In this document: positions 1-9,495 of the stretch, in pieces
How positions within the stretch are numbered: position 1 is the first letter of the stretch
Layout: each line of letters starts with the position of its first letter
DNA from: Alkalibacillus almallahensis
Lineage (GTDB): Bacteria; Bacillota; Bacilli; Bacillales; Alkalibacillaceae
DNA: 64,000 bases
Assembly (NCBI RefSeq): GCF_011761495.1
Contig: NZ_JAASRU010000002.1
Location: 211,612-275,611 of the forward strand
Direction: 5' to 3'
The notes under the pieces: generated by a model
Told to the model about the DNA's origin: nothing
The model's input: only the letters and a program-made list of their open reading frames with translations
Databases searched by the model: none
Translations under genes and position numbers: made by a program

Positions 1-108
1 TTTGAATACCTACCTTCTCAAACATAAGAAATTCCGATACAATAATTTATATGCTTGTCTATTCGTATAACATGTTAAACGTGTGTAAGTTTTTCGATTA
101 GTTAGGTA

Positions 109-138
109 TTGATTGTGACAGCACCTTTAAAATATAAA
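109..138 (+). promoter_or_regulatory. Possible sigma-A promoter for comN-secDF
   Basis: TTGATT at 109-114 and TATAAA at 133-138, 18 bases apart, lie about 45 bases upstream of the first gene. Both boxes deviate from consensus, so this is a weak candidate. The rest of bases 1-108 shows no gene I can support; the upstream neighbour lies outside the window. Confidence 0.35.
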
Positions 139-180
139 GCGAGATTTATTATGTTTAATGGGAATTGAGGAGGGTTCTTA

Positions 181-489
181 GTGGAACCGATAAAAAAACA
201 CGTAGAAACGTGGCGCCCTGAATTAGATCATGTCATTCAAAGTAAAGTAGATGAATTAACGCTACTAGGGTATGATGACGTAACACATGAAGATGTATGG
301 GTTTGCCTGAATCAAAAAGTTTGGCGTAAAAATAAAGAAGTAACGTTACATCAAGTTGTACAAGACATTTTACATATGAGTGATCAATTATTTATGAGTT
401 ATTTAACAGTACAAGCTCAAAAAGACACAGGCGATTTAATGGAAAATATAGAAGCCTTAACAAATGGAGAACCTGAACAAACTAAATAA
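181..489 (+). CDS. comN: ComN-type post-transcriptional regulator
   Basis: A 102-residue soluble acidic protein starting at GTG with a strong GAGGAGGG ribosome site six bases upstream. Sequence and position directly before secDF match the YrzD/ComN family, known in B. subtilis to promote comE operon expression post-transcriptionally and to interact with DivIVA. It has no membrane segment. The comE genes that it would control are in this same window near 43-47 kb. The function is taken from the family; the sequence itself shows only a small helical protein. Length is close to that of the B. subtilis protein. Confidence 0.8.
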   Translation: MEPIKKHVETWRPELDHVIQSKVDELTLLGYDDVTHEDVWVCLNQKVWRKNKEVTLHQVVQDILHMSDQLFMSYLTVQAQKDTGDLMENIEALTNGEPEQTK

Positions 490-529
490 AGAGTAAGCGT
501 TGGATTGATAAAAGGAGGATACGAGAAAA

Positions 530-2800
530 ATGAAAAGGAAGGGTAGAATAGTCGGGTTCTTTTTAATTGTAATATTATTAGGAACAATTATTGGAACCAC
601 GACAACTTCAATAACGAAAGACATTCCCCTTGGTTTAGACTTACAAGGTGGTTTTGAAGTTCTATATGAAGTGGAACCATTAAACGAGGGGGACGAAGTA
701 ACTGATGACACGCTCGATGCCGTGGTAGAGAGCTTGTACCAACGTGTTGACGTATTAGGCGTTAATGAGCCTTCGATTAATATTGAAGGGGATAATCGGA
801 TTCGTGTTCAGCTAGCAGGTGTAAGTGATCAAAACGAAGCAAGAGAATTGCTCTCAACTACCGCTAGTATTTCGTTTCGTGGTGTTGATGATGAGCTCTA
901 CTTCGACGGTAATCAATTAGTTGGAAATAGTGCTTCACAAGACTTCAGTGAAACTAATCAACCGATTGTCACATTAGAGACAAAGCGTCAATTCGAAGAT
1001 AGTGAATACGAAAACTTTCGTGATGTAACTGAAGAAGTTGCAGCTAAACCACGTGGAGAGAATCTACTTGTGATTTGGCTCGATTATGAAGAAGGTGATT
1101 CTTTCTCTGAAGAAAGGCAGAAAGAAGATCCGAAATACTTGTCTGCACCCCGTGTTCAGCAGCCAATTCCAGGCAATGATGTGATGATTGAGGGTAACTT
1201 CACGATTGAAGAAGCCAAACAGTTAGCAGATTTATTAAATGCTGGCTCATTACCGGCTGATTTGAATGAAGTATATTCAGTCTCTGTGGGTGCTCAATTT
1301 GGTGAACAAGCCTTAGATAAGACGGTTATTGCAGGTGCCTTAGGTGTCCTATTAATCCTTCTTTATATCATAGGTTATTATCGTTTCCCTGGTATTATTT
1401 CTGCGGTAACGTTAAGTGTTTATATTTATCTTATTTTATTAGTCTTTAACTTGATTAATGGTGTATTAACATTACCAGGCATAGCGGCCTTAGTGTTAGG
1501 TGTTGGTATGGCTGTCGATGCGAATATAATCACCTTTGAGAGAATTAAAGAAGAATTAAAAGCAGGTAAAACCTTAAAATCAGCTTTTAAAGCAGGTAAT
1601 AAACGGTCGCTAGCCACCATTTTAGACGCTAACGTCACAACCATTATTGCCGCAACTGTACTCTTTATCTTCGGGACGAGTTCAGTTAAAGGCTTTGCGA
1701 CAATGTTAATCATTAGTATTGTTTTAAGCTTTATAACAGCCGTGTATTTAACTCGTCTGTTGTTAAATCTTTGGGTCAATAGTAAAGCCCTTAATAATAA
1801 GCCGAAATTATTCGGGGTTAAACCAGAAGAAATTAAGGATATATCTGAAGGTGAAGAAGTTGAGCCGCATGTATTTGGTAAAACATTTGATTTTGTTAAA
1901 CACCGGAAGAAGTTTTTCGGTATATCTATAGCTCTGATTACAGCCGGTGCCATCTTTTTAATGACAGCTGGGTTAAACCTAGGCATTGATTTTGAAAGTG
2001 GTTCGCGTGTACAAGTCTTATCAGATGATACGTTAACAACGGAAGAGGTCGAATCAGAATTTGATTCACTTGGCTTAAATCCAATACAAGTTGTGATGGC
2101 TGGTGATGAGAATGATATGGCCATGGCGCGTTTTGATAAGGTATTGGATCAGGATCAAATTGCAGAAGTTAACAATCATTTCACAGAACAATATGGTAAC
2201 GAACCGAGTGTGAGTACAGTGACACCACAAATCGGAAGAGAACTGGCAATGAATGCTATTTATGCAGTTTTATATGCATCTATTGCGATTATCATCTATG
2301 TCACATTCCGATTCGAAATGTTCTTTGCCATCACGGCTATTTTAGCATTGCTACATGATGCGTTCTTTATTTTAGCATTGTTCAGTATCTTCCAATTTGA
2401 GTTTGATGTCACGATTATAGCTGCGATACTGACCATTGTAGGTTATTCGGTCAATGATACGATTGTCACCTATGACCGAATACGTGAAAATCTAAGATTA
2501 GAACAACGGGTGAAATCATTCAGCCAATTAGCCTCCATTGTTAATAAGAGCTTGATGCAAACATTAGCACGTAGCTTTAACACCGTTATTACGGTTGTGT
2601 TTGCTGCTGTCATGCTGTTTGTATTCGGCGCACAAGCCATTACCTACTTCTCGTTCGCCTTAATTGTAGGGTTAATTGCTGGTACGTACTCATCATTATT
2701 CTTGGGTGCTCAATTATGGCTTGTAACTCGTGGTCGAAATATCAAAGATAAGCCAATTGATTACCGCAAGAAGAAAAAACAAGAAGGACCACAAGTATAA
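530..2800 (+). CDS. secDF: Fused protein-export membrane protein SecDF
   Basis: A 756-residue fusion of SecD and SecF, accessory subunits of the Sec translocase that use proton motive force to help pull proteins across the membrane. The first transmembrane helix is near residues 7-27, followed by the SecD motif DLQGGFEVLYEV. An extracytoplasmic domain and a block of five helices (about 265-425) follow. The SecF half starts near 450 with its own helix, GIDFESGS motif and a second five-helix block (about 580-740). Length fits the Bacillus fused form. An AAAGGAGG site lies 11 bases upstream and a terminator follows, so comN and secDF may form a two-gene unit. Confidence 0.97.
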   Translation: MKRKGRIVGFFLIVILLGTIIGTTTTSITKDIPLGLDLQGGFEVLYEVEPLNEGDEVTDDTLDAVVESLYQRVDVLGVNEPSINIEGDNRIRVQLAGVSDQNEARELLSTTASISFRGVDDELYFDGNQLVGNSASQDFSETNQPIVTLETKRQFEDSEYENFRDVTEEVAAKPRGENLLVIWLDYEEGDSFSEERQKEDPKYLSAPRVQQPIPGNDVMIEGNFTIEEAKQLADLLNAGSLPADLNEVYSVSVGAQFGEQALDKTVIAGALGVLLILLYIIGYYRFPGIISAVTLSVYIYLILLVFNLINGVLTLPGIAALVLGVGMAVDANIITFERIKEELKAGKTLKSAFKAGNKRSLATILDANVTTIIAATVLFIFGTSSVKGFATMLIISIVLSFITAVYLTRLLLNLWVNSKALNNKPKLFGVKPEEIKDISEGEEVEPHVFGKTFDFVKHRKKFFGISIALITAGAIFLMTAGLNLGIDFESGSRVQVLSDDTLTTEEVESEFDSLGLNPIQVVMAGDENDMAMARFDKVLDQDQIAEVNNHFTEQYGNEPSVSTVTPQIGRELAMNAIYAVLYASIAIIIYVTFRFEMFFAITAILALLHDAFFILALFSIFQFEFDVTIIAAILTIVGYSVNDTIVTYDRIRENLRLEQRVKSFSQLASIVNKSLMQTLARSFNTVITVVFAAVMLFVFGAQAITYFSFALIVGLIAGTYSSLFLGAQLWLVTRGRNIKDKPIDYRKKKKQEGPQV

Positions 2801-2807
2801 TGTGATT

Positions 2808-2845
2808 AAAAGATGGCAGATCCAAAGTCTGTCATCTTTTTATTT
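2808..2845 (+). terminator. Rho-independent terminator after secDF
   Basis: A stem of GATGGCAGA paired with TCTGTCATC around a short loop (2812-2838), extended by A/T pairs and followed by TTTTTATTT. Confidence 0.8.
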
Positions 2846-2916
2846 CGCTTGAAGATTACAAAATATTGTTAAAGGGAATAAAATAACAAATACTATTCTG
2901 GAATAGGAGAGATTAT

Positions 2917-3246
2917 ATGAAACAACAAACGATGATTATTTTATCGATTATTTTCACGCTAATCATTGCGATTTTTGCAGTTATTAATGTGGAATCAGTG
3001 CCCGTCGATTTTCTGTTTACACAAACTGAAGCACCATTAATTCTTGTTATTTTAATATCGGTTCTTTTAGGTGCATTAGTTGTCGCTGGTGGTAGTTTTG
3101 CAAAAATTTATCAACTACAAAGACAACTCAAACAAGCTAAGACTCATTCAGAGCACGAATCATCGCAAACTCAACATGAAAGTACTGACTTTGAGTCTGA
3201 TCAGACCACAGAAAATATAGATACAAATACAGAAAATAATAAATAG
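2917..3246 (+). CDS. yrvD: LapA-domain (DUF1049) membrane protein, YrvD-like
   Basis: A 109-residue protein with two hydrophobic helices (about residues 5-25 and 40-62), the hallmark of the small LapA/DUF1049 family. A charged, Gln/Glu/Thr-rich cytoplasmic tail of about 40 residues follows. Position between secDF and recJ matches B. subtilis yrvD. In other bacteria LapA family members are linked to lipopolysaccharide assembly, which a Gram-positive lacks, so the role here is unknown. A GGAGAG ribosome site precedes the ATG. The gene stands alone between the secDF terminator and the recJ promoter. Confidence 0.75.
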   Translation: MKQQTMIILSIIFTLIIAIFAVINVESVPVDFLFTQTEAPLILVILISVLLGALVVAGGSFAKIYQLQRQLKQAKTHSEHESSQTQHESTDFESDQTTENIDTNTENNK

Positions 3247-3261
3247 ACACGTAATCGTCAA

Positions 3262-3290
3262 TTGATACCCCTGGCAAGCTCTTGTATAAT
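3262..3290 (+). promoter_or_regulatory. Sigma-A promoter for recJ-apt
   Basis: TTGATA (3262-3267) and a perfect TATAAT (3285-3290) are 17 bases apart. Transcription would begin near 3297, just ahead of the AGGGGTGA ribosome site. This rules out a recJ start upstream of about 3300. Confidence 0.7.
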
Positions 3291-3311
3291 GAGTGGGTCA
3301 GGGGTGAAGTT

Positions 3312-5630
3312 ATGTTAGAGAGTAAAATGAACTGGCAATTAAATAATATTGAAAATCAAACACAATTGAATGTGCCTGTTTCCCCCGTTATTAAACGAAT
3401 GTTAGCAAAACGAGGAATCTATACTGATGAACAGGCACAGCAATTTTTATACCCAAACATAAATGATTTACATAATCCATTTTTATTTGAAGATATGGAT
3501 AAAACGGTTCAACGCATTCAACAGGCGATTGATACAGGTGAACAGATTGTTATTTATGGCGACTATGACGCAGATGGGGTGACATCAACATCTGTTTTAG
3601 TGTCAACATTACAGTCGTTAGGGGCTGTTGTTGATTATTATATTCCGAGTCGCTTTTCAGAAGGCTATGGGCCCAATGAAGAGGCTTTTCGAATGTTGGG
3701 TGAATCTGGTTGTACACTTATTATTACAGTGGACAATGGGATTGCAGCGCCTCATGAAGCGACAGTCGCAAAAGAATTAGGCATTGATCTAATTATTACG
3801 GATCACCACGAACCACAAGATACCATGCCCGACGCATTTGCGATTATTCATCCTAATTTATCGGAACAATACCCGTTTGATGATTTAGCCGGAGTAGGCG
3901 TTGCTTTTAAATTAGCCCATGCGTTAATTGGTGAAGTCCCAACATGGTTGACAAGCTATGTCGCGATTGGAACTGTTGCAGACCTTGTTCCTTTACGAGG
4001 TGAAAATCGTCTGCTCGTCAAGCAAGGGTTATCCATTTTATCTAAAGAGTGTCAACCAGGCATTGAAGCATTAAAACAACTAGGGAAACTAGAAGGGGAT
4101 TTGACCGCTGAGAATATCGGTTTTGTTATTGCGCCAAGATTAAATGCGGTAGGACGATTACAAGATGCTGACTTAGCTGTTGATTTATTGCTAGAAGAAG
4201 ATGCTGTTCTGGCAGAAGATATGGCCAAAGAAATTGATCAATTGAATCAAGAACGGCAACAACTCGTTAAAGCAATAGCTGAAGAAGCTTTTGAACAAAT
4301 CGAAAACTATTATCGTGATGATTCCGTTATAGTTGTATCAGGTGAAGGATGGAATCCAGGTGTTTTAGGGATTGTTGCATCACGGATTGTAAATAAATAT
4401 TATCGTCCGACACTTGTTCTTGGCGAGGACCCAGAATCGGGAATTGCTAAAGGAAGTGGCCGTAGTATTCCAGCATTTGACTTGTTTCAAGAGGGAATGC
4501 AGATTAGAGATTATTTCAAACAGTTCGGTGGACATGCCCAAGCAGCTGGGATGACAGTGGATCTTAATCAAGTCAGTCTGCTAAGAGAAGCCTTTAATGA
4601 ACGAGCACAGGAAGTCATGAGCCCTGAAGATTATATCCCTACTTTACCGATTGAGGATGACGTTGACTGGGCCGAAATCGATCTCAATTTTCCTAAAGAG
4701 CTTGAATTGTTAGCACCATTTGGAATGGAAAACGAAAAGCCGATTTTTCAGGTTTCTAATATCACCTTATCTCAAATCAAGCGAATCGGAGCTAATCAGA
4801 ATCATATTAAGATGATGGGCACGAAAGATCAAGTTTCGATCGAAATGATTGGTTTTCAACTAGGTGAAATTGCAGAGAGATTGACACCAGGTGTTGAAAT
4901 TGATGTAGCTGGTGAAATAGAAGTGAATGAATGGAATGGTCACCGAAAACTACAAATCAAGTTAAAAGATGTTCGTTGTCAAGAATGGCAATTGTTTGAT
5001 TATCGTGGTAAAGTTTTACCAGACACAGTTAAGCATCAATTAATGAATGATCAAGAAACATTGTTTGTCTATTTCAATCATGAAATGAAACTGGATATGG
5101 ACGGCGCTGTTTATTATGAACAGTTAATAAATGAGAGCGATCGTGAACATAAGCATATCGTCTGTCTTGATTTACCTCAAAATTTACAAGCTTTTGAAGA
5201 CATACTGAAACAAGGCGATATCGGTTCTGTATATTTATGTTTTCATCAAGAACAATCACATTTTTTATCGGTCATTCCAACACGAGATGACTTTAAACAG
5301 CTATACGGATTATTAAAAAAACATAAACAAATTACTGCTGAGCAAAAAGCACAGCTTGCCCAAGCTAAAAATTGGTCAATTGACAAACTTGATTTCATGC
5401 TGGACGTGTTTTTTGATTTAGATTTTGTTAAAATAACTAATGGTTTGATTGTCTTTCAAGAAAGTGTCTCATATAAACCACTTGATCAATCAACCACATA
5501 CCAACGTAAGTTAGACGCAGTAAAAGTAGATGAGATTTTATATTATTCAACTTATCGTGATTTGAAAGAATGGATTGATTCTAAAATTCATTCCCGCGAA
5601 ATGGAAGGAGAAGTTGTACATGAATTTTAA
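3312..5630 (+). CDS. recJ: Single-stranded-DNA-specific exonuclease RecJ
   Basis: A 772-residue 5'-3' exonuclease for single-stranded DNA that acts in recombination and repair. The DHH-family metal-binding motif DYDADGVTS lies near residue 84, DHHEPQ near 160, and the DHHA1 motif GGHAQAAGM near 410. An OB-like region and a Firmicutes-type C-terminal extension follow. I place the start at the ATG at 3312 because AGGGGTGA is five bases upstream; the longer TTG-initiated frame at 3282 would overlap the promoter -10 box. The gene overlaps apt by 11 bases, so the two are translationally linked. Confidence 0.95.
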   Translation: MLESKMNWQLNNIENQTQLNVPVSPVIKRMLAKRGIYTDEQAQQFLYPNINDLHNPFLFEDMDKTVQRIQQAIDTGEQIVIYGDYDADGVTSTSVLVSTLQSLGAVVDYYIPSRFSEGYGPNEEAFRMLGESGCTLIITVDNGIAAPHEATVAKELGIDLIITDHHEPQDTMPDAFAIIHPNLSEQYPFDDLAGVGVAFKLAHALIGEVPTWLTSYVAIGTVADLVPLRGENRLLVKQGLSILSKECQPGIEALKQLGKLEGDLTAENIGFVIAPRLNAVGRLQDADLAVDLLLEEDAVLAEDMAKEIDQLNQERQQLVKAIAEEAFEQIENYYRDDSVIVVSGEGWNPGVLGIVASRIVNKYYRPTLVLGEDPESGIAKGSGRSIPAFDLFQEGMQIRDYFKQFGGHAQAAGMTVDLNQVSLLREAFNERAQEVMSPEDYIPTLPIEDDVDWAEIDLNFPKELELLAPFGMENEKPIFQVSNITLSQIKRIGANQNHIKMMGTKDQVSIEMIGFQLGEIAERLTPGVEIDVAGEIEVNEWNGHRKLQIKLKDVRCQEWQLFDYRGKVLPDTVKHQLMNDQETLFVYFNHEMKLDMDGAVYYEQLINESDREHKHIVCLDLPQNLQAFEDILKQGDIGSVYLCFHQEQSHFLSVIPTRDDFKQLYGLLKKHKQITAEQKAQLAQAKNWSIDKLDFMLDVFFDLDFVKITNGLIVFQESVSYKPLDQSTTYQRKLDAVKVDEILYYSTYRDLKEWIDSKIHSREMEGEVVHEF

Positions 5631-6132
5631 AGACTATGTAACGATTGTTGAGGATTGGCCGAAGGAAGGCATTAAATTCAAGGATATTACTACATTAATG
5701 GATAATGGTCCTGCATTCAAAGCAGCTGTAGATGAAATCGTGGCTTATGCTAAAGAGCAAGAGGTTGATGTGATCGTCGGACCTGAAGCACGCGGCTTTA
5801 TTGTGGGCTGTCCCGTTTCGTATGCACTTGAGGTAGGATTTGCTCCTGTTCGTAAGGAAGGCAAATTACCACGCGAAACGATTAAAATGGATTATGGTTT
5901 GGAATATGGATCAGATGTCTTAACGATTCATAAAGATGCGATCAAGCCAGGTCAACGCGTGTTATTTGTTGATGATTTACTAGCGACAGGTGGCACTGTT
6001 CAAGCGACAATAGATCTTGTTGAACAACTTGGTGGTAATGTCGTTGGCTGTGCTTTCCTTATCGAATTATCTTACTTAAACGGTCGTGAAAAATTACAAG
6101 ACTATGATATACTTAAATTAATGGAGTATTAA
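5620..6132 (+). CDS. apt: Adenine phosphoribosyltransferase
   Basis: A 170-residue cytosolic enzyme that converts adenine and PRPP to AMP in purine salvage. The PRPP-binding motif [13 protein letters not shown] lies near residues 116-128, and the family segment GPEARGF lies near 57. The start MNFKDYV has GGAGAAG upstream and gives the usual family length; an in-frame extension to 5575 would lie wholly inside recJ. The overlap with recJ and the terminator right after it suggest a recJ-apt transcript, with relA transcribed separately. Confidence 0.96.
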   Translation: MNFKDYVTIVEDWPKEGIKFKDITTLMDNGPAFKAAVDEIVAYAKEQEVDVIVGPEARGFIVGCPVSYALEVGFAPVRKEGKLPRETIKMDYGLEYGSDVLTIHKDAIKPGQRVLFVDDLLATGGTVQATIDLVEQLGGNVVGCAFLIELSYLNGREKLQDYDILKLMEY

Positions 6133-6138
6133 AGAAAT

Positions 6139-6180
6139 TTTGGCTGACCCACATTTCGGGCAGCCAAGTTTTATTATTTT
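6139..6180 (+). terminator. Terminator after apt
   Basis: TTGGCTG and CCC pair with GGG and CAGCCAA (about 6140-6167, one bulged base), followed by a T-rich tract. Confidence 0.75.
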
Positions 6181-6276
6181 ATAGCGTTTGTGATTGTATA
6201 ATCGTGATTTTCTACTTTACAATTTCTCTTATATTCTAAATAATAAAGACAAATTATTTTACACCTAGGTGATGTT

Positions 6277-8466
6277 ATGGCTAAGCATGAAGAAAAAACA
6301 ATAGATGAAGTCATTGAAGAAGCGAGTCATTATTTAAATGAAGAACACACGACGTTTCTTCGACTTGCCTATGAATACGCTAAAGACGCACATGAGGGAC
6401 AAACTCGTAAATCGGGAGAACCTTATATTACACACCCTGTTCAAGTCGCTGGCATTCTAATTGAGTTGGAAATGGATCCTTCTACGATTGCGAGCGGATT
6501 TTTGCATGATGTATTAGAGGACACTGAAGCAACGTATGAAAACTTGACAGAAGAGTTTGGTGAAGAAGTCGCATCACTTGTTGAAGGTGTAACAAAATTA
6601 GGTAAGATTAAATATAAATCCAAAGAAGAACAGCAAGCCGAGAATCACCGTAAAATGTTCATCGCGATGGCCAAGGATATTCGTGTGATTCTCATTAAAC
6701 TAGCAGACCGCTTGCATAATATGCGCACACTTGATCACCTCCCAGAGGACAAGCAACGTCGCATTGCCAATGAAACACTAGAGATTTTTGCACCTCTTGC
6801 TCATCGACTTGGTATTTCCACAATCAAATGGGAATTAGAAGATGTGTCATTACGTTATCTTAATCCGCAACAATATTATCGGATTGTTAATTTGATGAAA
6901 CAGAAGCGGGATGAGCGTGTCTATTATATTGATCAGGTCATTGATGACATCCAAGATCAATTGCAGGATGTCAGCATAACAGCAGAGATTTCAGGACGAC
7001 CAAAGCATATTTATAGTATTTATAAAAAAATGGCTTATCAGAAAAAAGATTTTAATGAGATTTATGACCTTTTAGCTGTACGCGTCATTGTGAAAAGTAT
7101 TAAAGAATGCTACGCGGTGTTAGGTATTATTCATACTTGCTGGAAGCCAATGCCTGGACGTTTTAAAGACTATATTGCAATGCCGAAACCAAACCTTTAC
7201 CAATCGCTTCACACAACAGTGATTGGACCAAAAGGTGACCCGTTAGAAGTTCAAATCAGAACGCAGGAAATGCATGAAATCGCTGAATATGGTATCGCAG
7301 CGCATTGGGCTTATAAAGAAGGCACTACGAATACACAAGAAGATATGTCGAAGCAACTGGCTTGGTTCCGCGAAATACTTGAATGGCAGAATGAAACGAA
7401 TGATGCCGAAGAGTTTATGGAATCTCTTAAAGTTGATTTCTTCTCTGATATGGTATATGTTTTCACGCCAAACGGTGACGTAATTGAGCTGCCGAGTGGC
7501 TCCGTACCTCTAGATTTTGCTTTCCGAATCCATACTGAAGTGGGGAATAAAACCGTCGGCGCCAAAGTGAACGGGAAGATTGAACCTTTAGATTATGAGC
7601 TACAAACAGGCGACATCGTTGAAATGCTGACTTCGAAACATTCATATGGCCCATCAGAAGACTGGGTGAAAATAACGCAAACAACACAAGCTAAGAATAA
7701 AATTAAACAGTTTTTCAAAAAACAACGTCGTGAAGAAAATGTTGAACGCGGTAAAGAATTAATAGAAAAAGAACTAAAGAACTTAGGTCTATCACCTAAG
7801 GAAGTATTAGTTGACGATAATATTCAAAATGCTGTTGATAAATTACACATTAATTCATTAGAAGATCTCTATTCTGCTGTTGGTTATCAAGGGGTAACAA
7901 CTCAACAGGCTGTCAATCGATTAACAGAAAAAATCGTCAAAGAAGAGCGCGCTGAAGATCTAGAGAACTCTATTTTGGAAGCCCAACAAGAAGTAGAATC
8001 GAAACGTAAAAAAACCACAGGTATGGGTGTTAATGTTAAAGGTATGGACAACTTGATGGTCCGACTATCTAAATGTTGTAATCCTGTACCAGGTGATCCC
8101 ATTATCGGCTTTATTACAAAAGGTCGTGGTGTTTCCGTACACCGAGAAGACTGTCCAAACATGAAAAATGAGGACGAAAATAGGCTGATTGAAGTTGAAT
8201 GGGAAGACGTAAGCAGTCAACGTAAGAATTATAGTGTTGATTTAGAAATCTCAGGATTCGATCGAAATGGTTTATTAAATGAAATTTTACAAGTCGTGAA
8301 TGAAACAAATACGGATATTGTGGCAGTAAATGGAAAATCTGATAAGAATAAAATGGCTACTATTAATTTAACGATTTTAATTCAAAATGTGGATCATTTA
8401 AAACGAATTGTTGAACGAATAAAACATATAAGAGATGTCTTTACTGTCCAACGAACGATTCAATAA
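6277..8466 (+). CDS. relA: Bifunctional (p)ppGpp synthetase/hydrolase RelA
   Basis: A 729-residue long RSH enzyme that makes and degrades the stringent-response alarmone (p)ppGpp in response to uncharged tRNA at the ribosome. The hydrolase HD site is visible (H53, H77-D78 in FLHDVLEDT). The synthetase core contains GRFKDYIAMPKPNLYQSLH near 290-310. A TGS domain (about 395-455), a Cys-containing segment (SKCCNPVPGD, about 590) and a C-terminal ACT domain follow. Intact motifs suggest both activities. The AGGTGATGTT ribosome site precedes the ATG. dtd follows after 16 bases, so the two are probably cotranscribed. Confidence 0.97.
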   Translation: MAKHEEKTIDEVIEEASHYLNEEHTTFLRLAYEYAKDAHEGQTRKSGEPYITHPVQVAGILIELEMDPSTIASGFLHDVLEDTEATYENLTEEFGEEVASLVEGVTKLGKIKYKSKEEQQAENHRKMFIAMAKDIRVILIKLADRLHNMRTLDHLPEDKQRRIANETLEIFAPLAHRLGISTIKWELEDVSLRYLNPQQYYRIVNLMKQKRDERVYYIDQVIDDIQDQLQDVSITAEISGRPKHIYSIYKKMAYQKKDFNEIYDLLAVRVIVKSIKECYAVLGIIHTCWKPMPGRFKDYIAMPKPNLYQSLHTTVIGPKGDPLEVQIRTQEMHEIAEYGIAAHWAYKEGTTNTQEDMSKQLAWFREILEWQNETNDAEEFMESLKVDFFSDMVYVFTPNGDVIELPSGSVPLDFAFRIHTEVGNKTVGAKVNGKIEPLDYELQTGDIVEMLTSKHSYGPSEDWVKITQTTQAKNKIKQFFKKQRREENVERGKELIEKELKNLGLSPKEVLVDDNIQNAVDKLHINSLEDLYSAVGYQGVTTQQAVNRLTEKIVKEERAEDLENSILEAQQEVESKRKKTTGMGVNVKGMDNLMVRLSKCCNPVPGDPIIGFITKGRGVSVHREDCPNMKNEDENRLIEVEWEDVSSQRKNYSVDLEISGFDRNGLLNEILQVVNETNTDIVAVNGKSDKNKMATINLTILIQNVDHLKRIVERIKHIRDVFTVQRTIQ

Positions 8467-8482
8467 GGAGTTCTGAAGAAAG

Positions 8483-8926
8483 ATGAGAGCAGTCGTACAA
8501 CGAACTGTAAACGGAGAAGTAGAAGTGGACCAAACGATTACAGGTGAGATTGATTTTGGATTAGTGGTTTTACTCGGGGTCACACATGAAGATACCGAAA
8601 AAGATCTTGAATATATCGCTGATAAAGTGACTAATTTACGGATCTTTGAAGATGAAGCGGGTAAGATGAATTTATCATTAAAAGATGTAGGCGGAAAGAT
8701 ATTGTCGATTTCGCAGTTCACTCTCTACGGTGATACGAGGAAAGGTCGTCGTCCAAGCTTTATGCAAGCAGCTAAACCAGAACAAGCAAACACGCTGTAT
8801 GAACAATTTAACGATAAAGTTCGTTCATTAGGAGTGCCTGTAGAAACAGGAGCTTTCGGCGAACATATGAAAGTTTCCCTAACAAATGATGGCCCAGTAA
8901 CATTGATTATAGACTCCAATGAATGA
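8483..8926 (+). CDS. dtd: D-aminoacyl-tRNA deacylase Dtd
   Basis: A 147-residue homodimeric enzyme that frees tRNA mischarged with D-amino acids or glycine. The two active-site signatures are visible: SQFTLYG near residue 77 and TNDGPVT near 134, which carries the Gly-Pro pair typical of the family. AAGGAG lies upstream of the ATG. The gene is placed directly behind relA as in B. subtilis. The yrvJ cell-wall hydrolase that follows in B. subtilis is absent here; a repeat and the hisS leader come next. Confidence 0.96.
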   Translation: MRAVVQRTVNGEVEVDQTITGEIDFGLVVLLGVTHEDTEKDLEYIADKVTNLRIFEDEAGKMNLSLKDVGGKILSISQFTLYGDTRKGRRPSFMQAAKPEQANTLYEQFNDKVRSLGVPVETGAFGEHMKVSLTNDGPVTLIIDSNE

Positions 8927-8931
8927 TAAAC

Positions 8932-8960
8932 TTGACAGTCGTATGAAATATGGATATGAT
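8932..8960 (+). promoter_or_regulatory. Sigma-A promoter of the hisS-aspS leader
   Basis: A perfect TTGACA (8932-8937) and TATGAT (8955-8960) are 17 bases apart. It points at hisS, but the T-box begins only about 230 bases downstream because a repeat element lies in between. A TATAAT at 9178-9183 has no acceptable -35 box. Confidence 0.7.
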
Positions 8961-8982
8961 AATAAAAACATTTTAATAAGTA

Positions 8983-9175
8983 GCTATGTTAAAGTATAGT
9001 GTTGATTTAAGAATAGTTTAGCACTGAGTTGTTGAATTGTGAGAAACGAAGGTGGCGACTCCTGCGGGAACAGCACGAGTCTCGAGACCCCGCAGGAAGC
9101 GTTTTTCTTCCGAGGAGGCTCGAGCCGTGCCCGCGGAAAGCGTCCACCGATAGTGGATCACAATATCAACAACGG
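8983..9175 (+). repeat. Palindromic intergenic repeat, copy A
   Basis: Imperfect terminal inverted repeats (9028-9042 and 9158-9173) bracket a GC-rich core (65 of 98 bases in 9051-9148) in otherwise AT-rich DNA. Inner arms include CCTGCGGG pairing with CCCGCAGG and a GGCTCGAGCC palindrome. A left flank starting GCTATGTTAAAG is shared with copies B and D. It has no ORF of its own. It lies between the hisS promoter and T-box. Confidence 0.85.
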
Positions 9176-9194
9176 AATATAATATAACTTAATA

Positions 9195-9453
9195 AGTAAA
9201 ACCGACGAAGGAAAAAGTAGTGGAAACCGAACGATTGCAGAGAAGGTTTATCGTGGCTGAAAATAAACCTATCCGTTCATTTCATGAAAGACATTCTGGA
9301 GGTGTCGTGCTGAACCACACTTGTCTAGTAAGTACGATCGCGATTAAGCGTTATGTTAACGAAGCGAAAGCATATGACAATATGCTTTAATCAGGGTGGC
9401 AACACGGGTGAACCTCGTCCCTATCAAATAATCATTTGATAGGGACGTTTTTT
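9195..9453 (+). promoter_or_regulatory. T-box leader of hisS-aspS, aspartate-type
   Basis: A T-box riboswitch that would sense uncharged tRNA and control read-through. It has the stem I AGAGA element (9240-9244) and a specifier region TGAAAGACATTCTGGAG in which the codon aligned with the alaS leader is GAC (9290-9292), aspartate. The T-box motif AGGGTGGCAACACGGG starts at 9393. Its TGGC (9397-9400) would pair with a tRNA ending GCCA, the usual tRNA-Asp end; bacterial tRNA-His usually ends CCCA. A terminator (stem 9416-9447 plus T-run) competes with the antiterminator. A histidine CAT codon overlaps the specifier in another register. Confidence 0.85.
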
Positions 9454-9495
9454 ATATTTAATGCGTATTAAGGAAAACTTAAGGAGGGACTTTAT

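Noticed and set aside
1426..2124. A 232-codon minus-strand ORF opposite secDF
   Set aside because: It is antisense to the conserved SecDF coding region and its sequence shows no domain; a by-product of codon usage on the other strand.
9178..9183. A TATAAT just before the hisS T-box as an alternative promoter
   Set aside because: No usable -35 box lies 16-18 bases upstream; the TTGACA-17-TATGAT at 8932-8960 is much better.
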